The translations under genes and the position numbers were made by a program. Under the pieces are notes generated by a model. The model saw nothing but the letters and a program-made list of their open reading frames with translations. It was not told the DNA's origin and did not search any database. 64,000 bases of DNA from Methylomonas sp. LW13 (GTDB taxonomy: Bacteria > Pseudomonadota > Gammaproteobacteria > Methylococcales > Methylomonadaceae), in assembly GCF_016865255.1 (NCBI RefSeq), contig NZ_CP033381.1:2170001-2234000 (forward strand), given 5' to 3'. Positions 7,949-17,364 of this stretch are shown in pieces. Within the stretch, counting starts at the first letter, position 1. Each line of letters starts with the position of its first letter.

Positions 7949-9025
7949 ATGCCTAAGCCATTAATTTACAAAGGTCGCGCCAGTATCAGTAATGCAGTCG
8001 GTCGGTTTGAAAAATTGAACAGGCAGGCTGAAGACGACGGCTGGGGCAGTTTGGATGCAGCGTTGCCGCCGTTGCCCACCGAAGTCATTATCGATAGCAG
8101 CAAATCGGTGATTACCTATAACGATTCGCCGGATATTCCGTTTGATCGGTCGATAAACCCGTATCGCGGTTGCGAGCATGCTTGTATTTATTGCTTTGCC
8201 AGGCCGACCCATGCCTACTTGGGCTATTCTGCCGGTCTGGATTTCGAGAGCAAAATTCTGGTTAAGCCTGACGCTGCACGTTTGTTGCGCGAAGAGTTGG
8301 CCAAACGCAGTTATCGTTGCGCGCCGCTGGCCTTGGGAACCAACACCGATCCTTACCAACCGCTGGAACGGCAGCAGCGCATCATGCGGCAGATTTTGGA
8401 AGTGCTATCAGAGACCCGGCATCCAGTCAGTATCGTCACCAAATCGGCCTTGATCGAACGCGACATCGATATTTTAGCGCCGATGGCCGGGCAGGGTTTG
8501 GTTGGCGTCTACCTGTCGATTACCACGCTGGATAGAACGCTTGCCAGGACGCTGGAGCCGCGCGCCGCTGCGCCGCAACGTCGTTTGGAGGCATTAGCGC
8601 GCTTACGGGAAGCCGGGATTCCGGTTGGCGTGATGCTGGCGCCTTTAATCCCTGTTCTCACCGATTACGAACTGGAAAGCATCGTCAGCGCGGCTCATAC
8701 GGCCGGCGCGCAAAGCGTGCAATACATTCTGTTGCGCTTGCCCTTGGAAACGGCGGATTTATTTGCAGAATGGCTGCAACAAAACTACCCGCTGAAAGCC
8801 GAGCACGTGATGAATCGAGTCAGAGACAGCCGCGGCGGCAAAGCTTACGAAGCGGCGTTTCATCAACGCCAAACGGGTAGTGGTAGTTACGCCGATTTGC
8901 TGGCGCAGCGTTTCAAGCTGATTACCAGAAAGCTGGAACTAACGGGTTCTCTACCGGCATTGCGCAGCGATTTGTTTCGTCCACCAAGCTTGGGCGGACA
9001 GCTGAGTTTCGATTTTTTCGATTGA
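7949..9025 (+). CDS. Radical SAM protein, PA0069/SplB-like family
   Basis: A 358-residue iron-sulfur enzyme. Near residue 70 it has the cluster motif C-x3-C-x2-C in GCEHACIYCFARPTHAYLG, so it should cleave S-adenosylmethionine to make a deoxyadenosyl radical. The overall pattern, including NPYRGCEH, GTNTDPYQP and SIVTKSALIERD, matches the PA0069 family related to spore photoproduct lyase. The substrate of this family is not established. I chose ATG 7949 (MPKPLIYKGRAS) because the family starts here. It is convergent with the next gene. Confidence 0.85.
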   Translation: MPKPLIYKGRASISNAVGRFEKLNRQAEDDGWGSLDAALPPLPTEVIIDSSKSVITYNDSPDIPFDRSINPYRGCEHACIYCFARPTHAYLGYSAGLDFESKILVKPDAARLLREELAKRSYRCAPLALGTNTDPYQPLERQQRIMRQILEVLSETRHPVSIVTKSALIERDIDILAPMAGQGLVGVYLSITTLDRTLARTLEPRAAAPQRRLEALARLREAGIPVGVMLAPLIPVLTDYELESIVSAAHTAGAQSVQYILLRLPLETADLFAEWLQQNYPLKAEHVMNRVRDSRGGKAYEAAFHQRQTGSGSYADLLAQRFKLITRKLELTGSLPALRSDLFRPPSLGGQLSFDFFD

Positions 9026-9032
9026 ACGCGAC

Positions 9033-9404
9033 TTAGGCTTCCGTTTCTTCTACATCCCGGCGCTCCAGCAAGCCTTGCTCGCGGATCATCGCTTTAAAAC
9101 CTTTCATCACCGGCCGGGAAATCGCGGTTTCCGCCATCAGACGTTTTTCGTAAATCAGATTTTTCAGGGCTTCGTCGTCTTCACGAGTGCGGGCGGTCGC
9201 AATCAAAGGATGTAGATCGGCTGGCAGCAGTTGCCCAGGCAAGTGTTTGACGCAGTCGTACAGCAGCGCCATCACCACTTTTTCAGTCGGCCGCATCTTG
9301 CATTTGCCGTCGATGATTTTCAGCATCACCGTCACCGCGCAATCGACGTGAATCGGACTGATGGGGTGATCTTTTACCCATTGCTGCACATGCTCAGGGG
9401 TCAT
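9033..9404 (-). CDS. Conserved hypothetical protein, coupled to a NifX-like gene
   Basis: A 123-residue, mostly helical soluble protein with no signal peptide or membrane span. It contains a cysteine pair region (HVDCAVTVML, GKCKMRP) and is otherwise charged. I do not recognise the family. Its ATG overlaps the stop of the NifX-like gene (ATGA), so the two are translationally coupled and probably act together. It ends the minus-strand block that includes two pterin-linked genes. Confidence 0.65.
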   Translation of the reverse strand: MTPEHVQQWVKDHPISPIHVDCAVTVMLKIIDGKCKMRPTEKVVMALLYDCVKHLPGQLLPADLHPLIATARTREDDEALKNLIYEKRLMAETAISRPVMKGFKAMIREQGLLERRDVEETEA

Positions 9405-9763
9405 CCGATCTCCTCGCCGGCTGCGGTGCGCTTGGCATAGTCCAGCAAGGATTCTTCAACCGCCGCATAGGCGTATTCAGAAACCGCGCGCACACCGATG
9501 GCATGGACTTTGGCGGTGGGACCGTCGCCGATACGCGCCACGAACACTGCGTAGCAGTCTTTAATGGTTGCCAAAATGCCGGGCATTGCGGACTCGTCGG
9601 CATGCTGGCCCAGGCAGTAATTGGCCACTTCGCGGGTTTCTAATAATTCGCAACTGGCTTCGGAGACGCTATACACGGAAAACTTCGTGGCATGGCCGAA
9701 ATGTTCGTTGATGGAAATGTTGTCCTTGGTGGCGACCGCCAGTTTTAACGGAAACTCGGGCAT
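9401..9763 (-). CDS. NifX/NifB-type dinitrogenase cofactor-binding domain protein
   Basis: A 120-residue single-domain protein of the NifX/NafY/NifB-C-terminal fold, which in nitrogen fixers binds FeMo-cofactor precursors. The diagnostic opening LAVATKDNISINEHFGHATKFSVY is clear, and the C-terminal helix ends in LLDYAK. I chose the internal ATG at 9763, since the 20 residues before it do not belong to the fold. No nif structural genes are near. In this context, beside pterin genes, it may bind another metal-sulfur cofactor; this is inference. Confidence 0.78.
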   Translation of the reverse strand: MPEFPLKLAVATKDNISINEHFGHATKFSVYSVSEASCELLETREVANYCLGQHADESAMPGILATIKDCYAVFVARIGDGPTAKVHAIGVRAVSEYAYAAVEESLLDYAKRTAAGEEIG

Positions 9764-9919
9764 GTGCGAGGGCTCGTTCGGGTGAATGGGATTTAGCCAA
9801 GAAACAAGCAAGACCAATACCAAATGAACTGAGGCCGAAATAGCGGGGGTTTGGCGAGACTAACGCAAAGCCGGATTGAGGCTTTGTCGAGTTTACGACA
9901 AGCGCAACCGACAAACGGC

Positions 9920-11314
9920 TTAGTCTTCGTGCTTTTTTAAGGTGTTGCCGGCGGGTTTGAAGGTATGTAAATCCACCGTCGGCTCGGTGCCTTGCGCGGC
10001 ACAGCCCCAACTCAATTGCTGATCCTGGGTGAAGCGCTTGCCCAACTGCCAGGCTATCTCGGCTCGGGCCAGTTCCACACCCAAATAAAAGGCGTGGCCG
10101 CCGTCGGTTTCGACGTGCAGTTTGGGGTATAAATCAAATGGGTCTTGTGCGGTGTGCAGGCCATCGCGGTTAAATACATGAATGCCGTCGCTGCTGACTT
10201 GGATGCGGTAACTGGGGTCTTTAATTTCCGCAGCCAAACTTTCGATTTCCTCGCGGCTGTTCAAAAACGGCGAGCTGTCATGCACGGTCAGCAAATCCGG
10301 CGCGATATGCTTGGGCAGGGTATTGTGCCGCTTGGCGGTGTACATGATGCGGCGGGCGCTGTCGGCTTCCTTGATGGCGCGGCGCGCGTGTTTACTCACT
10401 TCCGTTGCCAGAATATGGTTAATATTCAACTCCGAACAAATCCCCAACAAAATCGCGTTGACGCCGGAGGTGTCGGCGTGGGTCAGTTCGGTGAGATTGC
10501 CGACGCCCATCATCATTTCCACGTCCGGATAGCGGCGGCGGAATTCATGATTGCGGACGATGGAGTCGGTGAAACCAAAGTGGATTGGATCGAGGATGGG
10601 ATCGACGATGAAAGCGCGGTTTTTACGCTGTAAGATCGCGATGGCCTCGTCCAACGTGTCCAAGTCGCCGTGCGTTTCCGGAATCAGAATCGGCGTTGTC
10701 GCCACCTCCTCGGCAATCCACAGACTTTTGGTGGTCAGGCTCAGCATGTAATCGGCACCCGCTTGGCCGCCTGCGAGCAGATCGGCGTCTTCCAGCGAGT
10801 CGATGCTGACGGTAAAGCCTTCTTGTTTCAAGGTGAGGATGCACTCAGCCAGATGTGGAAACGGCGTGCCGGGCAGGCAGCCAATATCGATCACATCCGC
10901 GCCGTTGGCTTTGTAATAATAAGCGCGCTCAATCGCCGCCTCGACGCTGATGCTAGGCGCGTCGGTGATTTCCGCGAAAATTTTGGTTTGGTATTGGCTG
11001 AGGTCGTAATGCTGAGCGGCCAGGCCAAAATGCTGCGGCAAGTCCTTGATTTCCTCCGGACCGCGTTCGAATGGCACACCAAAGTGTTGTGCTAATGCGT
11101 AAAGATCGCCGCGGCAGCGGCCCGGTAAAATCACCCGGTCAGCGCCTTGCGCGTCCGGCAAGCGGCGGATGATCATGTCGCTGGTAATCAACGCCGCCAC
11201 CGTTACGCCCATCACATACACCTTGTATTGAAAGTCGGGCTGCATTTTTTCCAATACTTGCCGGACTTGTTTCTCCGCCAGCCGGCCGGTGATGAACAGG
11301 ATGCGTTCGGTCAT
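9920..11314 (-). CDS. Dihydropteroate-synthase-like protein linked to H4MPT (DUF6513 type)
   Basis: A 464-residue cytoplasmic protein. The middle part (about residues 120-330) has a TIM-barrel pattern like dihydropteroate synthase, including GADVIDIGCLPGTP, TVSIDSLE and AFIVDPILDP, where the pterin would bind. The N-terminal ~110 residues and C-terminal ~120 residues are extra domains. Homologues occur in methylotrophs and methanogens that use methanopterin, so a role in pterin-side-chain assembly is likely, though I cannot name the step. Its start overlaps the stop of the flavoprotein gene (ATGA). Confidence 0.82.
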   Translation of the reverse strand: MTERILFITGRLAEKQVRQVLEKMQPDFQYKVYVMGVTVAALITSDMIIRRLPDAQGADRVILPGRCRGDLYALAQHFGVPFERGPEEIKDLPQHFGLAAQHYDLSQYQTKIFAEITDAPSISVEAAIERAYYYKANGADVIDIGCLPGTPFPHLAECILTLKQEGFTVSIDSLEDADLLAGGQAGADYMLSLTTKSLWIAEEVATTPILIPETHGDLDTLDEAIAILQRKNRAFIVDPILDPIHFGFTDSIVRNHEFRRRYPDVEMMMGVGNLTELTHADTSGVNAILLGICSELNINHILATEVSKHARRAIKEADSARRIMYTAKRHNTLPKHIAPDLLTVHDSSPFLNSREEIESLAAEIKDPSYRIQVSSDGIHVFNRDGLHTAQDPFDLYPKLHVETDGGHAFYLGVELARAEIAWQLGKRFTQDQQLSWGCAAQGTEPTVDLHTFKPAGNTLKKHED

Positions 11315-11847
11315 AGACTGGCCAATCGCGTGTTGACGGCAACGATTAGCTGCTCGACATCATCAACCACTTGGGTGTAAGGAAAGCTGCGGATTTTGTC
11401 GGTGGCTTCCAGGTCGATTGGGCGCGGATAGACCATGAATTTTTTCTTGCCGGGCGCGGTGGTTTCAATCTCCGGCTGGGTGTCGCAAGGGTAAACGATG
11501 CTGGGCACGCGGCATTTGCCGGCCTGGGAATACAGGTTAGTGATCAACGAATCGGCGATGCCCAACACGCATTTGGCGATGGTATTGGAGGTAGTGGGGG
11601 CCATCACAAAGGTGTGGTAATGACCTTTGTAGAACAAACCGACCGGTGGCGCCGAGGCGGCTTTATCCCGATACACCGGCATCTTGGCGCGGATGTCGTC
11701 CAGGCGAATACCGTACATTTTCAAAACTTCCTCGCCGGCCTGACTCAAATACAAATCAACATTATCCAGCGTTAGCATGTATTCAAGACATTCTTCTATA
11801 TAGTGTCCGGAGCCGGTAATAGCCCAGGCGAGACGCGGTGTGGTCAT
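11311..11847 (-). CDS. Flavoprotein of the dihydromethanopterin reductase (DmrB/DmrX) family
   Basis: A 178-residue flavodoxin-like protein. It opens with AWAITGSGHYIEECLEYML, the FMN-binding pattern of archaeal-type flavoproteins, and has VMAPTTSNTIAKCVLGIADSLITN in the middle. The DmrB/DmrX family reduces dihydromethanopterin to the active tetrahydro form, the last step of cofactor synthesis. It is the first gene of the minus-strand operon and is coupled to the dihydropteroate-synthase-like gene. Confidence 0.83.
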   Translation of the reverse strand: MTTPRLAWAITGSGHYIEECLEYMLTLDNVDLYLSQAGEEVLKMYGIRLDDIRAKMPVYRDKAASAPPVGLFYKGHYHTFVMAPTTSNTIAKCVLGIADSLITNLYSQAGKCRVPSIVYPCDTQPEIETTAPGKKKFMVYPRPIDLEATDKIRSFPYTQVVDDVEQLIVAVNTRLASL

Positions 11848-11876
11848 AGCATGTGTAGTCGTTTTGTGGACGGGGC

Positions 11877-11882
11877 ATTATA
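11877..11882 (-). promoter_or_regulatory. Likely -10 box of the pterin-linked operon
   Basis: TATAAT on the minus strand, 30 bases before the flavoprotein start, in the divergent gap with the MinD-like gene. The -35 is weak. Confidence 0.4.
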
Positions 11883-12073
11883 CGTGAAGACGGTGGTTAA
11901 TCGACCATTCGCCGGCGATACGGTCCGGGCTGTCGCTTATGTGCCGACATTTACAATTTGGTTTGTTGTATGAATTCATGAATTTATAAGTTTGGGCTTA
12001 CAATATTGCCCGAATTCGGCTGGTTTGGTTTGCCGATCTGTACGCGACCTAAACAGCCTATTTCATTGCCATC

Positions 12074-13675
12074 ATGGACAGTTTATATATCTCAGAACAG
12101 GGCCCATCAAAACCGCACCTTATCGTGTTTGCCGGTGCCAAGAGCGGCGTCGGTAAAACCAGTGTGGTGGCTAATGTAGCGGCGGCAATGGCTTTGCGCG
12201 GCAAGCGGGTCTGCGTAGTCGATGTCGATACCGGCTTGTCCAATATCAATGCATTGCTCGGGCTGCGGCCGGCACATCGCCTGGAGCAGGTGTTACGCGG
12301 TGAAAAGGCCATTGCTGAGGTGTTGCTGAAAACCGGCGACGGTGTTGGCGTCGTGTCAGCTGCGCATCTAATGGGTGGTGCGCCGGTCTCCGCCGAGCAG
12401 ACACATAGGCTGGCGGCTGCGTTGGCGGATCTGGAAACGCAATTCGATTATTTTTTGATCGACACGGCTGCGACGCATACCGAAACGCTGTTGCGCTTTA
12501 TCGAATTGGCGCAATCAACTTTTTTAGTGGTCAGCGGTGATCCTGCGGCGCTAACCGATGCCTTTGCGCTGCTGAAGTCTTTGAATACCCGCCAGTATAC
12601 GGGCAGCCTGCGCGTCTTGGTCAATCAGGCCGTGGATTACCCGGCTGCGACCGATACCTATCGGCGGTTTGCCGCCGTGGCGGAAAAATGCTTGAAATTG
12701 AAAGTGGAGTACGGCGGCTTTGTGATTCGCGACGAGAATCTGCCCAAAGCCGTGGCTTTACAGATGTCGGTTGTGGATTTGGCTGTCAATTCCCCGGCCA
12801 GTCGCTGTTTGTTGGCCTTGGCGGACAATATTATCAAGCACATCGGGTGCGAAACCGCAGGTACCGGGTTGGTGGAGTACTGGCAAAGGCTGTTAAGTGC
12901 TACGCCGACCAGGCAAATTGTGGGTGATGATGCCGATGCTGAGCCGGTTAACGCGCTAAGTCCTGCTGATAGAGCGGAAATGAGTATCAGTGAGTTGAGT
13001 CGGAGGTTGTTGTTGGCGATGAAGCGGCAACTGCTCGATCAACCGGCGCTGGAACGCTTTATCGGCGAATTTGTAGAAACCTACTGCGAGCAATTCGGCC
13101 GTTTTCCGAATGCCTTCAAGCCGCTGTTTTATCGCTGGCTGGAAACCGAAAATTATGCCGAGCCCAGATTGATTGAATTGGTGGCGACGCTGGAGGCTTT
13201 GCATGCGATGCGTTATCAACGGCCAATGTTCAGCCTGGAAGAAAATGCGGCGCGATTGGTGGCGCAACTGCAAGGACAGCAAGAACAGCATAAAAATTTG
13301 GTGGAACAATTATGCGCGGCTTATCGGCAGGCTTTTCACACCGAGGTATTCGATGCCGAGCAGATGTTGCTGGAACGCATGCAGGCCGACGATTTCACCG
13401 AACAGCATTTCGAAGAATTGCTGCAAAAATTGCGGGACGGCTTTCAGACCCGCTTTAAACGGCCTTACCAAAGTCGGCACGAGTTGGCGCTGGCGTCGGC
13501 GGTCGAGGCTTTAAATGTCATGGGCGTCGATCAACACAATTTGCAGGATGAAATCACGATGCTGATGCACGGTTTTCAGCTGTTGGGTTCGCGGCGTGAA
13601 AAGTTGCTGACCACTCTTAATGCCTTGCAAAATTCCGGTTTACCGCTGGCCGCCTCGGCCGTCCGGGATAATTAA
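12074..13675 (+). CDS. MinD/FlhG-type ATPase with a long C-terminal extension
   Basis: A 533-residue protein. Residues 15-265 form a ParA/MinD-like ATPase with the deviant Walker A loop AKSGVGKTS, the VVDVDTGLSNINALLGL switch I region and a FLIDTAATH switch II; it most resembles FlhG/MinD2 proteins that set flagellar number or position. Residues ~275-533 are a mostly helical region rich in Glu, Gln and Leu, which I do not recognise and which ordinary FlhG proteins lack. The last residues do not form a clear MinD membrane-targeting helix. No flagellar genes adjoin it. Confidence 0.75.
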   Translation: MDSLYISEQGPSKPHLIVFAGAKSGVGKTSVVANVAAAMALRGKRVCVVDVDTGLSNINALLGLRPAHRLEQVLRGEKAIAEVLLKTGDGVGVVSAAHLMGGAPVSAEQTHRLAAALADLETQFDYFLIDTAATHTETLLRFIELAQSTFLVVSGDPAALTDAFALLKSLNTRQYTGSLRVLVNQAVDYPAATDTYRRFAAVAEKCLKLKVEYGGFVIRDENLPKAVALQMSVVDLAVNSPASRCLLALADNIIKHIGCETAGTGLVEYWQRLLSATPTRQIVGDDADAEPVNALSPADRAEMSISELSRRLLLAMKRQLLDQPALERFIGEFVETYCEQFGRFPNAFKPLFYRWLETENYAEPRLIELVATLEALHAMRYQRPMFSLEENAARLVAQLQGQQEQHKNLVEQLCAAYRQAFHTEVFDAEQMLLERMQADDFTEQHFEELLQKLRDGFQTRFKRPYQSRHELALASAVEALNVMGVDQHNLQDEITMLMHGFQLLGSRREKLLTTLNALQNSGLPLAASAVRDN

Positions 13676-13684
13676 GACGGTATT

Positions 13685-14386
13685 TTAGGCTCGCGCGCAA
13701 ACCCATACATCGACTTTACCGACTCCGGCTTGTTTTAGCGTGGCGGCCAGCGCCGAGGCAGTGGCGCCGGTGGTCATGACATCGTCAATGATTGCAATAT
13801 GTTGAAACGTCAGTGGCTTAACAATCTTGAAAGCCAGGCGCATGTTTTTCCGGCGTTGCTTGGCAGGTAAGCCGGTTTGGTGGCCGGTATCGCGCTGGCG
13901 AACGCAGCTATACAAATCCAGCGGAATGCGGAGCTGCCGGGATAAATGCCGGGCAATTTCTATCGATTGATTGAAGCCGCGTTCGCGGTAACGCTTGGGA
14001 TGTAACGGTACGGGTAACAGACAATCCGGCAGCTCCGCGCTATCGGCAATATGCTCGGCCAGCAGGGCCGCGATTAAGCGGGCGTTTTTGTAATCGTTGG
14101 CAAACTTTAATTGGCCGATCAAATAGCGCATCTGGCTTTGGTATAAAAACGGCGCATAGGTCTCGTCGAAGGCCGGCGATTTTTTCAGGCAGCGGCCACA
14201 GAGTTGCGGCATATCAATCGCGGTCTCGAAATGTTCTCCGCAACGGTAGCAGCACGAAAGATTGCGCGGCAGGTCGGTCAAGCAGCCCAGGCACAAATCT
14301 AAATCGCCGCATCCCGGGCTTGCGCATAACACGCAACGTGGCGGCAGCAATTTCTTCTGTATAATGTTCAGCCAGTTGTTTACCAT
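13685..14386 (-). CDS. comF: ComF family phosphoribosyltransferase-like protein
   Basis: A 233-residue protein. The N terminus has a double zinc-ribbon pattern (CVLC, CLGC, CYRCG, CGRC), and the C-terminal half is a phosphoribosyltransferase fold with PVPLHPKRYRERGFNQS and the PRPP loop IAIIDDVMTTGATAS. ComF proteins take part in DNA uptake and in protection of replication forks; the exact reaction is unknown. It is divergent from bioB, and its first codons overlap the left half of a possible BirA operator. Confidence 0.88.
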   Translation of the reverse strand: MVNNWLNIIQKKLLPPRCVLCASPGCGDLDLCLGCLTDLPRNLSCCYRCGEHFETAIDMPQLCGRCLKKSPAFDETYAPFLYQSQMRYLIGQLKFANDYKNARLIAALLAEHIADSAELPDCLLPVPLHPKRYRERGFNQSIEIARHLSRQLRIPLDLYSCVRQRDTGHQTGLPAKQRRKNMRLAFKIVKPLTFQHIAIIDDVMTTGATASALAATLKQAGVGKVDVWVCARA

Positions 14387-14408
14387 AATTTTAAATACAG
14401 GTTGATGA
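14376..14408. promoter_or_regulatory. Possible BirA operator before bioB
   Basis: TTGTTTACC and GGTTGATGA are separated by exactly 15 bases, resembling the BirA palindrome TTGTAAACC-N15-GGTTTACAA with 7/9 and 6/9 matches. It is placed correctly, 49 bases before bioB, and birA itself is in this window. The imperfect right arm keeps this tentative. Confidence 0.4.
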
Positions 14409-14456
14409 GTCGGTGTCCGACGCCGGTTTTGTCCTCACTTTTCGGAGATTATCAGA

Positions 14457-15446
14457 ATGTCTGCAAGCCAGAAACCCTTGGAATCAAAGGCCACCATCCG
14501 TCACGATTGGCAATTACACGAAGTCGAAGCTTTGCTGGCGCTACCGTTTAACGATTTGATTTTTCAGGCGCAAAGCGTGCACAGGGTGTATTTCGATCCC
14601 AACGAGATCCAGGTGAGCAGTTTGTTGAGCATCAAAACCGGTTCCTGCTCCGAGGATTGCGGCTATTGCCCGCAAAGTGCGCGCTACGACTCCGATTTAA
14701 ATCCGGAAGCTTTGATGCCGGTTGACGCCGTCTTAAAAGCCGCGCAGCAAGCCAAGGAGCAGGGCGCGTCGCGGTTTTGCATGGGTGCGGCTTGGCGTAG
14801 TCCGAAGGACAGAGACATCGAAAGAGTCGTGGAAATGGTGCAGGGCGTGAAAGCGCTGGGTATGGAAACTTGCGTAACGCTAGGTATGCTCAGCGATAAA
14901 CAAACGCAAGCTTTGAAGGACGGCGGCCTGGATTATTACAACCACAATCTGGACACCTCCGAAGATTACTATTCCGAAATCATCACTACTCGCACTTATC
15001 AGGATCGCCTGGATACTTTGGAACGGGTACGCGACGCCGGCATCAATGTGTGTTGCGGCGGGATTGTCGGGATGGGCGAGTCGGCAACCGACCGCGCCAA
15101 ATTGTTGTTGCAACTGGCGAATATGCCCAAGCATCCGGAAAGCGTCCCTATCAATATGTTGGTGCAGGTGGAAGGTACGCCTCTGCACGGCACCGAAGCG
15201 CTGGATCCTATCGTGTTTGTGCGTACCATCGCCGTGGCCAGAATTCTAATGCCGCAGTCGCGGGTACGCTTGTCGGCGGGACGGAAAGCGATGAGCGACG
15301 AGATGCAGGCTTTGTGTTTCCTGGCCGGCGCCAACTCGATTTTCTATGGCGATAAACTGCTGACCACCGATAACCCGATGACTAACCACGACCAGCAGTT
15401 GTTTGAGCGCTTGGGCGTTAAAATGGGCGGTTCCACCTACGCCTAA
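14457..15446 (+). CDS. bioB: Biotin synthase
   Basis: A 329-residue radical SAM enzyme inserting sulfur into dethiobiotin, the last step of biotin synthesis. The cluster motif C-x3-C-x2-C is at C64, C68 and C71 ([10 protein letters not shown]), followed by YYNHNLDTS and the VRLSAGR motif whose Arg ligates the auxiliary 2Fe-2S cluster. An upstream CGGAG gives a good start. It is the first gene of bioBFHCD; its stop shares one base with the bioF start. Confidence 0.97.
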   Translation: MSASQKPLESKATIRHDWQLHEVEALLALPFNDLIFQAQSVHRVYFDPNEIQVSSLLSIKTGSCSEDCGYCPQSARYDSDLNPEALMPVDAVLKAAQQAKEQGASRFCMGAAWRSPKDRDIERVVEMVQGVKALGMETCVTLGMLSDKQTQALKDGGLDYYNHNLDTSEDYYSEIITTRTYQDRLDTLERVRDAGINVCCGGIVGMGESATDRAKLLLQLANMPKHPESVPINMLVQVEGTPLHGTEALDPIVFVRTIAVARILMPQSRVRLSAGRKAMSDEMQALCFLAGANSIFYGDKLLTTDNPMTNHDQQLFERLGVKMGGSTYA

Positions 15447-16606
15447 TGGCCAATAATTTCTACGATTTTGCCGGCCAACTGCGGCAACTGGAGCGCGATA
15501 ACCTGTATCGGCGCCGCCGGGTAGTCGATGGTCCGCAAGGCATTACGCTGAATGTCGATGGCCGGCAGCTGATCAATTTTTGCAGTAACGATTATCTGGG
15601 GCTGGCCAATCATCCCGAGGTTGCTGCAGCGTTTAAAGCTGGTGTCGATCACTTCGGAGTTGGCAGCGGTTCCGCGCATCTGATTTGCGGTCACAGTAGC
15701 GCGCATCATGGTTTGGAAGAAGAATTGGCGGCATTTACCGGAAGGGAACGAGCCTTGCTATTTTCGACCGGTTATATGGCCAATCTCGGCGTGATTTCGG
15801 CATTGTTGGGTCGCGGCGATACAGTGCTGGAGGACCGTTTGAATCACGCTTCTCTGTTGGACGGCGGTCTGTTGTCACGGGCGCGTTTTCAGCGCTATCG
15901 ACACGTGGAGGTCGAGGACTTACGAGCCAAGTTGTCTACTGCCGCCGGCAAGGCTTTGGTGGTCAGCGACGGTGTATTCAGTATGGACGGCGATTTGGCG
16001 CCGCTGCCGGCGATGGTCGAGTTGGCCGAACAACATCATGCCGGCTTACTGATCGACGATGCCCATGGTTTTGGCGTACTCGGTAAAAACGGCGGCGGCA
16101 TTGTCGAGCATTTCGGTTTGAGTCAGGATGACGTACCCATTCTGATTGGGACTTTGGGCAAGGCATTTGGGACCTTCGGCGCCTTCGTGGCCGGTTCCGA
16201 GGATTTGATCGAGATGCTGATTCAAAAAGCTCGGAGTTATGTCTTCACCACCGCCTTGCCGGCGGCTGTTGCCGAGGCGACTCGCGCCAGTCTGCGTTTG
16301 CTGCAAGCTGAGTCCTGGCGCCGCGAACAGCTGCAAAATCTAATCTCCCGTTTCCGGCAAGGTGCGCAACAACAAGGCCTGCGACTAATGGACTCTTTTA
16401 CCGCGATTCAACCTGTTCTGATTGGCGACAGCGGCCAAACCGTGGCGGCCAGCCAGCGCTTGCTGGAGCAAGGATTTTGGGTCAGTGCGATTCGGCCGCC
16501 GACCGTGCCGGCCGGCAGTGCGCGCTTGCGGATCACTTTTTCCGCCAATCACACAGAACAGAAGGTCGATGCGTTACTGTATGCATTGGCCAAGGCTTTG
16601 CCATGA
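15446..16606 (+). CDS. bioF: 8-amino-7-oxononanoate synthase
   Basis: A 386-residue PLP enzyme that condenses pimeloyl-ACP with alanine. PLP-binding lysine K239 lies in GTLGKAFGT, with the cofactor-stacking region [11 protein letters not shown] and DDAHGFGV upstream. The length and order match the family. Its ATG overlaps the bioB stop (TAATG) and its stop overlaps bioH, so translation is coupled. Confidence 0.96.
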   Translation: MANNFYDFAGQLRQLERDNLYRRRRVVDGPQGITLNVDGRQLINFCSNDYLGLANHPEVAAAFKAGVDHFGVGSGSAHLICGHSSAHHGLEEELAAFTGRERALLFSTGYMANLGVISALLGRGDTVLEDRLNHASLLDGGLLSRARFQRYRHVEVEDLRAKLSTAAGKALVVSDGVFSMDGDLAPLPAMVELAEQHHAGLLIDDAHGFGVLGKNGGGIVEHFGLSQDDVPILIGTLGKAFGTFGAFVAGSEDLIEMLIQKARSYVFTTALPAAVAEATRASLRLLQAESWRREQLQNLISRFRQGAQQQGLRLMDSFTAIQPVLIGDSGQTVAASQRLLEQGFWVSAIRPPTVPAGSARLRITFSANHTEQKVDALLYALAKALP

Positions 16607-17364
16607 CCGGTATTCATAGAGAAATATACGGCCGGGGATTACCGTTGGTCATGCTGCACGGTTGGGCGATGCATAGCGGTATTTGGCGCGAGTTTGCCAG
16701 GCAACTGGCTCGGCATCGCCAGGTGATTTGCCTGGATTTACCCGGTCACGGCCGCAGTGCCGGTTTGGATGCATATGACCTGTCGGCTATTACGTCCGCT
16801 TTATTCGATGCGATTCCGGTCAATCGCTTTAGCGTGTTGGGTTGGTCGCTGGGCGCGACGGTGGCTTTGGATATGGCGGCGCGCCGTCCGGACCGAGTGC
16901 GGTCGTTGTTTTTGCTGTCCGGCAATCCTAAATTTGTCAAAACTGCCGATTGGCCGGGAGTGAGGCCGGAAGTGTTGGATGGTTTTGTCGCCCAGCTTAG
17001 CGATGACACGAAATTGACCTTGCAGCGCTTTTTGGGTTTGCAAGTTCAGGGCTTGCCGGAAAGCCGGCAGTTATTACAGCAATTGCGCTTGGCCGTGCAG
17101 GAGTGCGATGCGCCGGCGTGTGATGCGTTGCAGGGTGGTTTGCAAATTCTGAAAAATAGCGATTTGCGCAAGTCCGTGGTGGGCTTGCACTGTCCGACCA
17201 CGGTCATGCAAGGCGATAAAGATACTTTGATTCCGGTACAAACCGGGCAAGCTGTAAAAACTTTAAATTCGCGCGTCAAACTGCATCTGCTGGCAAATGC
17301 CGGACATGTGCCTTTTTTATCGCACGCCCAGCAGTTATGCGACATCGTTGCTGCGGCTGAATGA
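16603..17364 (+). CDS. bioH: Pimeloyl-ACP methyl ester carboxylesterase
   Basis: A 253-residue alpha/beta hydrolase that removes the methyl group added by BioC once the pimeloyl chain is complete. The nucleophile elbow is GWSLG (S82), the oxyanion region is HGW, the acid lies in the QGDKDTLIP segment and the catalytic histidine is H235 in NAGHVPF. Start ATG 16603 overlaps the bioF stop (ATGA). Upstream codons in this frame are bioF shadow. Confidence 0.94.
   Translation: MTGIHREIYGRGLPLVMLHGWAMHSGIWREFARQLARHRQVICLDLPGHGRSAGLDAYDLSAITSALFDAIPVNRFSVLGWSLGATVALDMAARRPDRVRSLFLLSGNPKFVKTADWPGVRPEVLDGFVAQLSDDTKLTLQRFLGLQVQGLPESRQLLQQLRLAVQECDAPACDALQGGLQILKNSDLRKSVVGLHCPTTVMQGDKDTLIPVQTGQAVKTLNSRVKLHLLANAGHVPFLSHAQQLCDIVAAAE

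Noticed and set aside
9884..9905. TTGTCG/CGACAA inverted repeat between the NifX-like and pterin genes
   Set aside because: A short stem with a bulge and no T run; not convincing as a terminator or operator.
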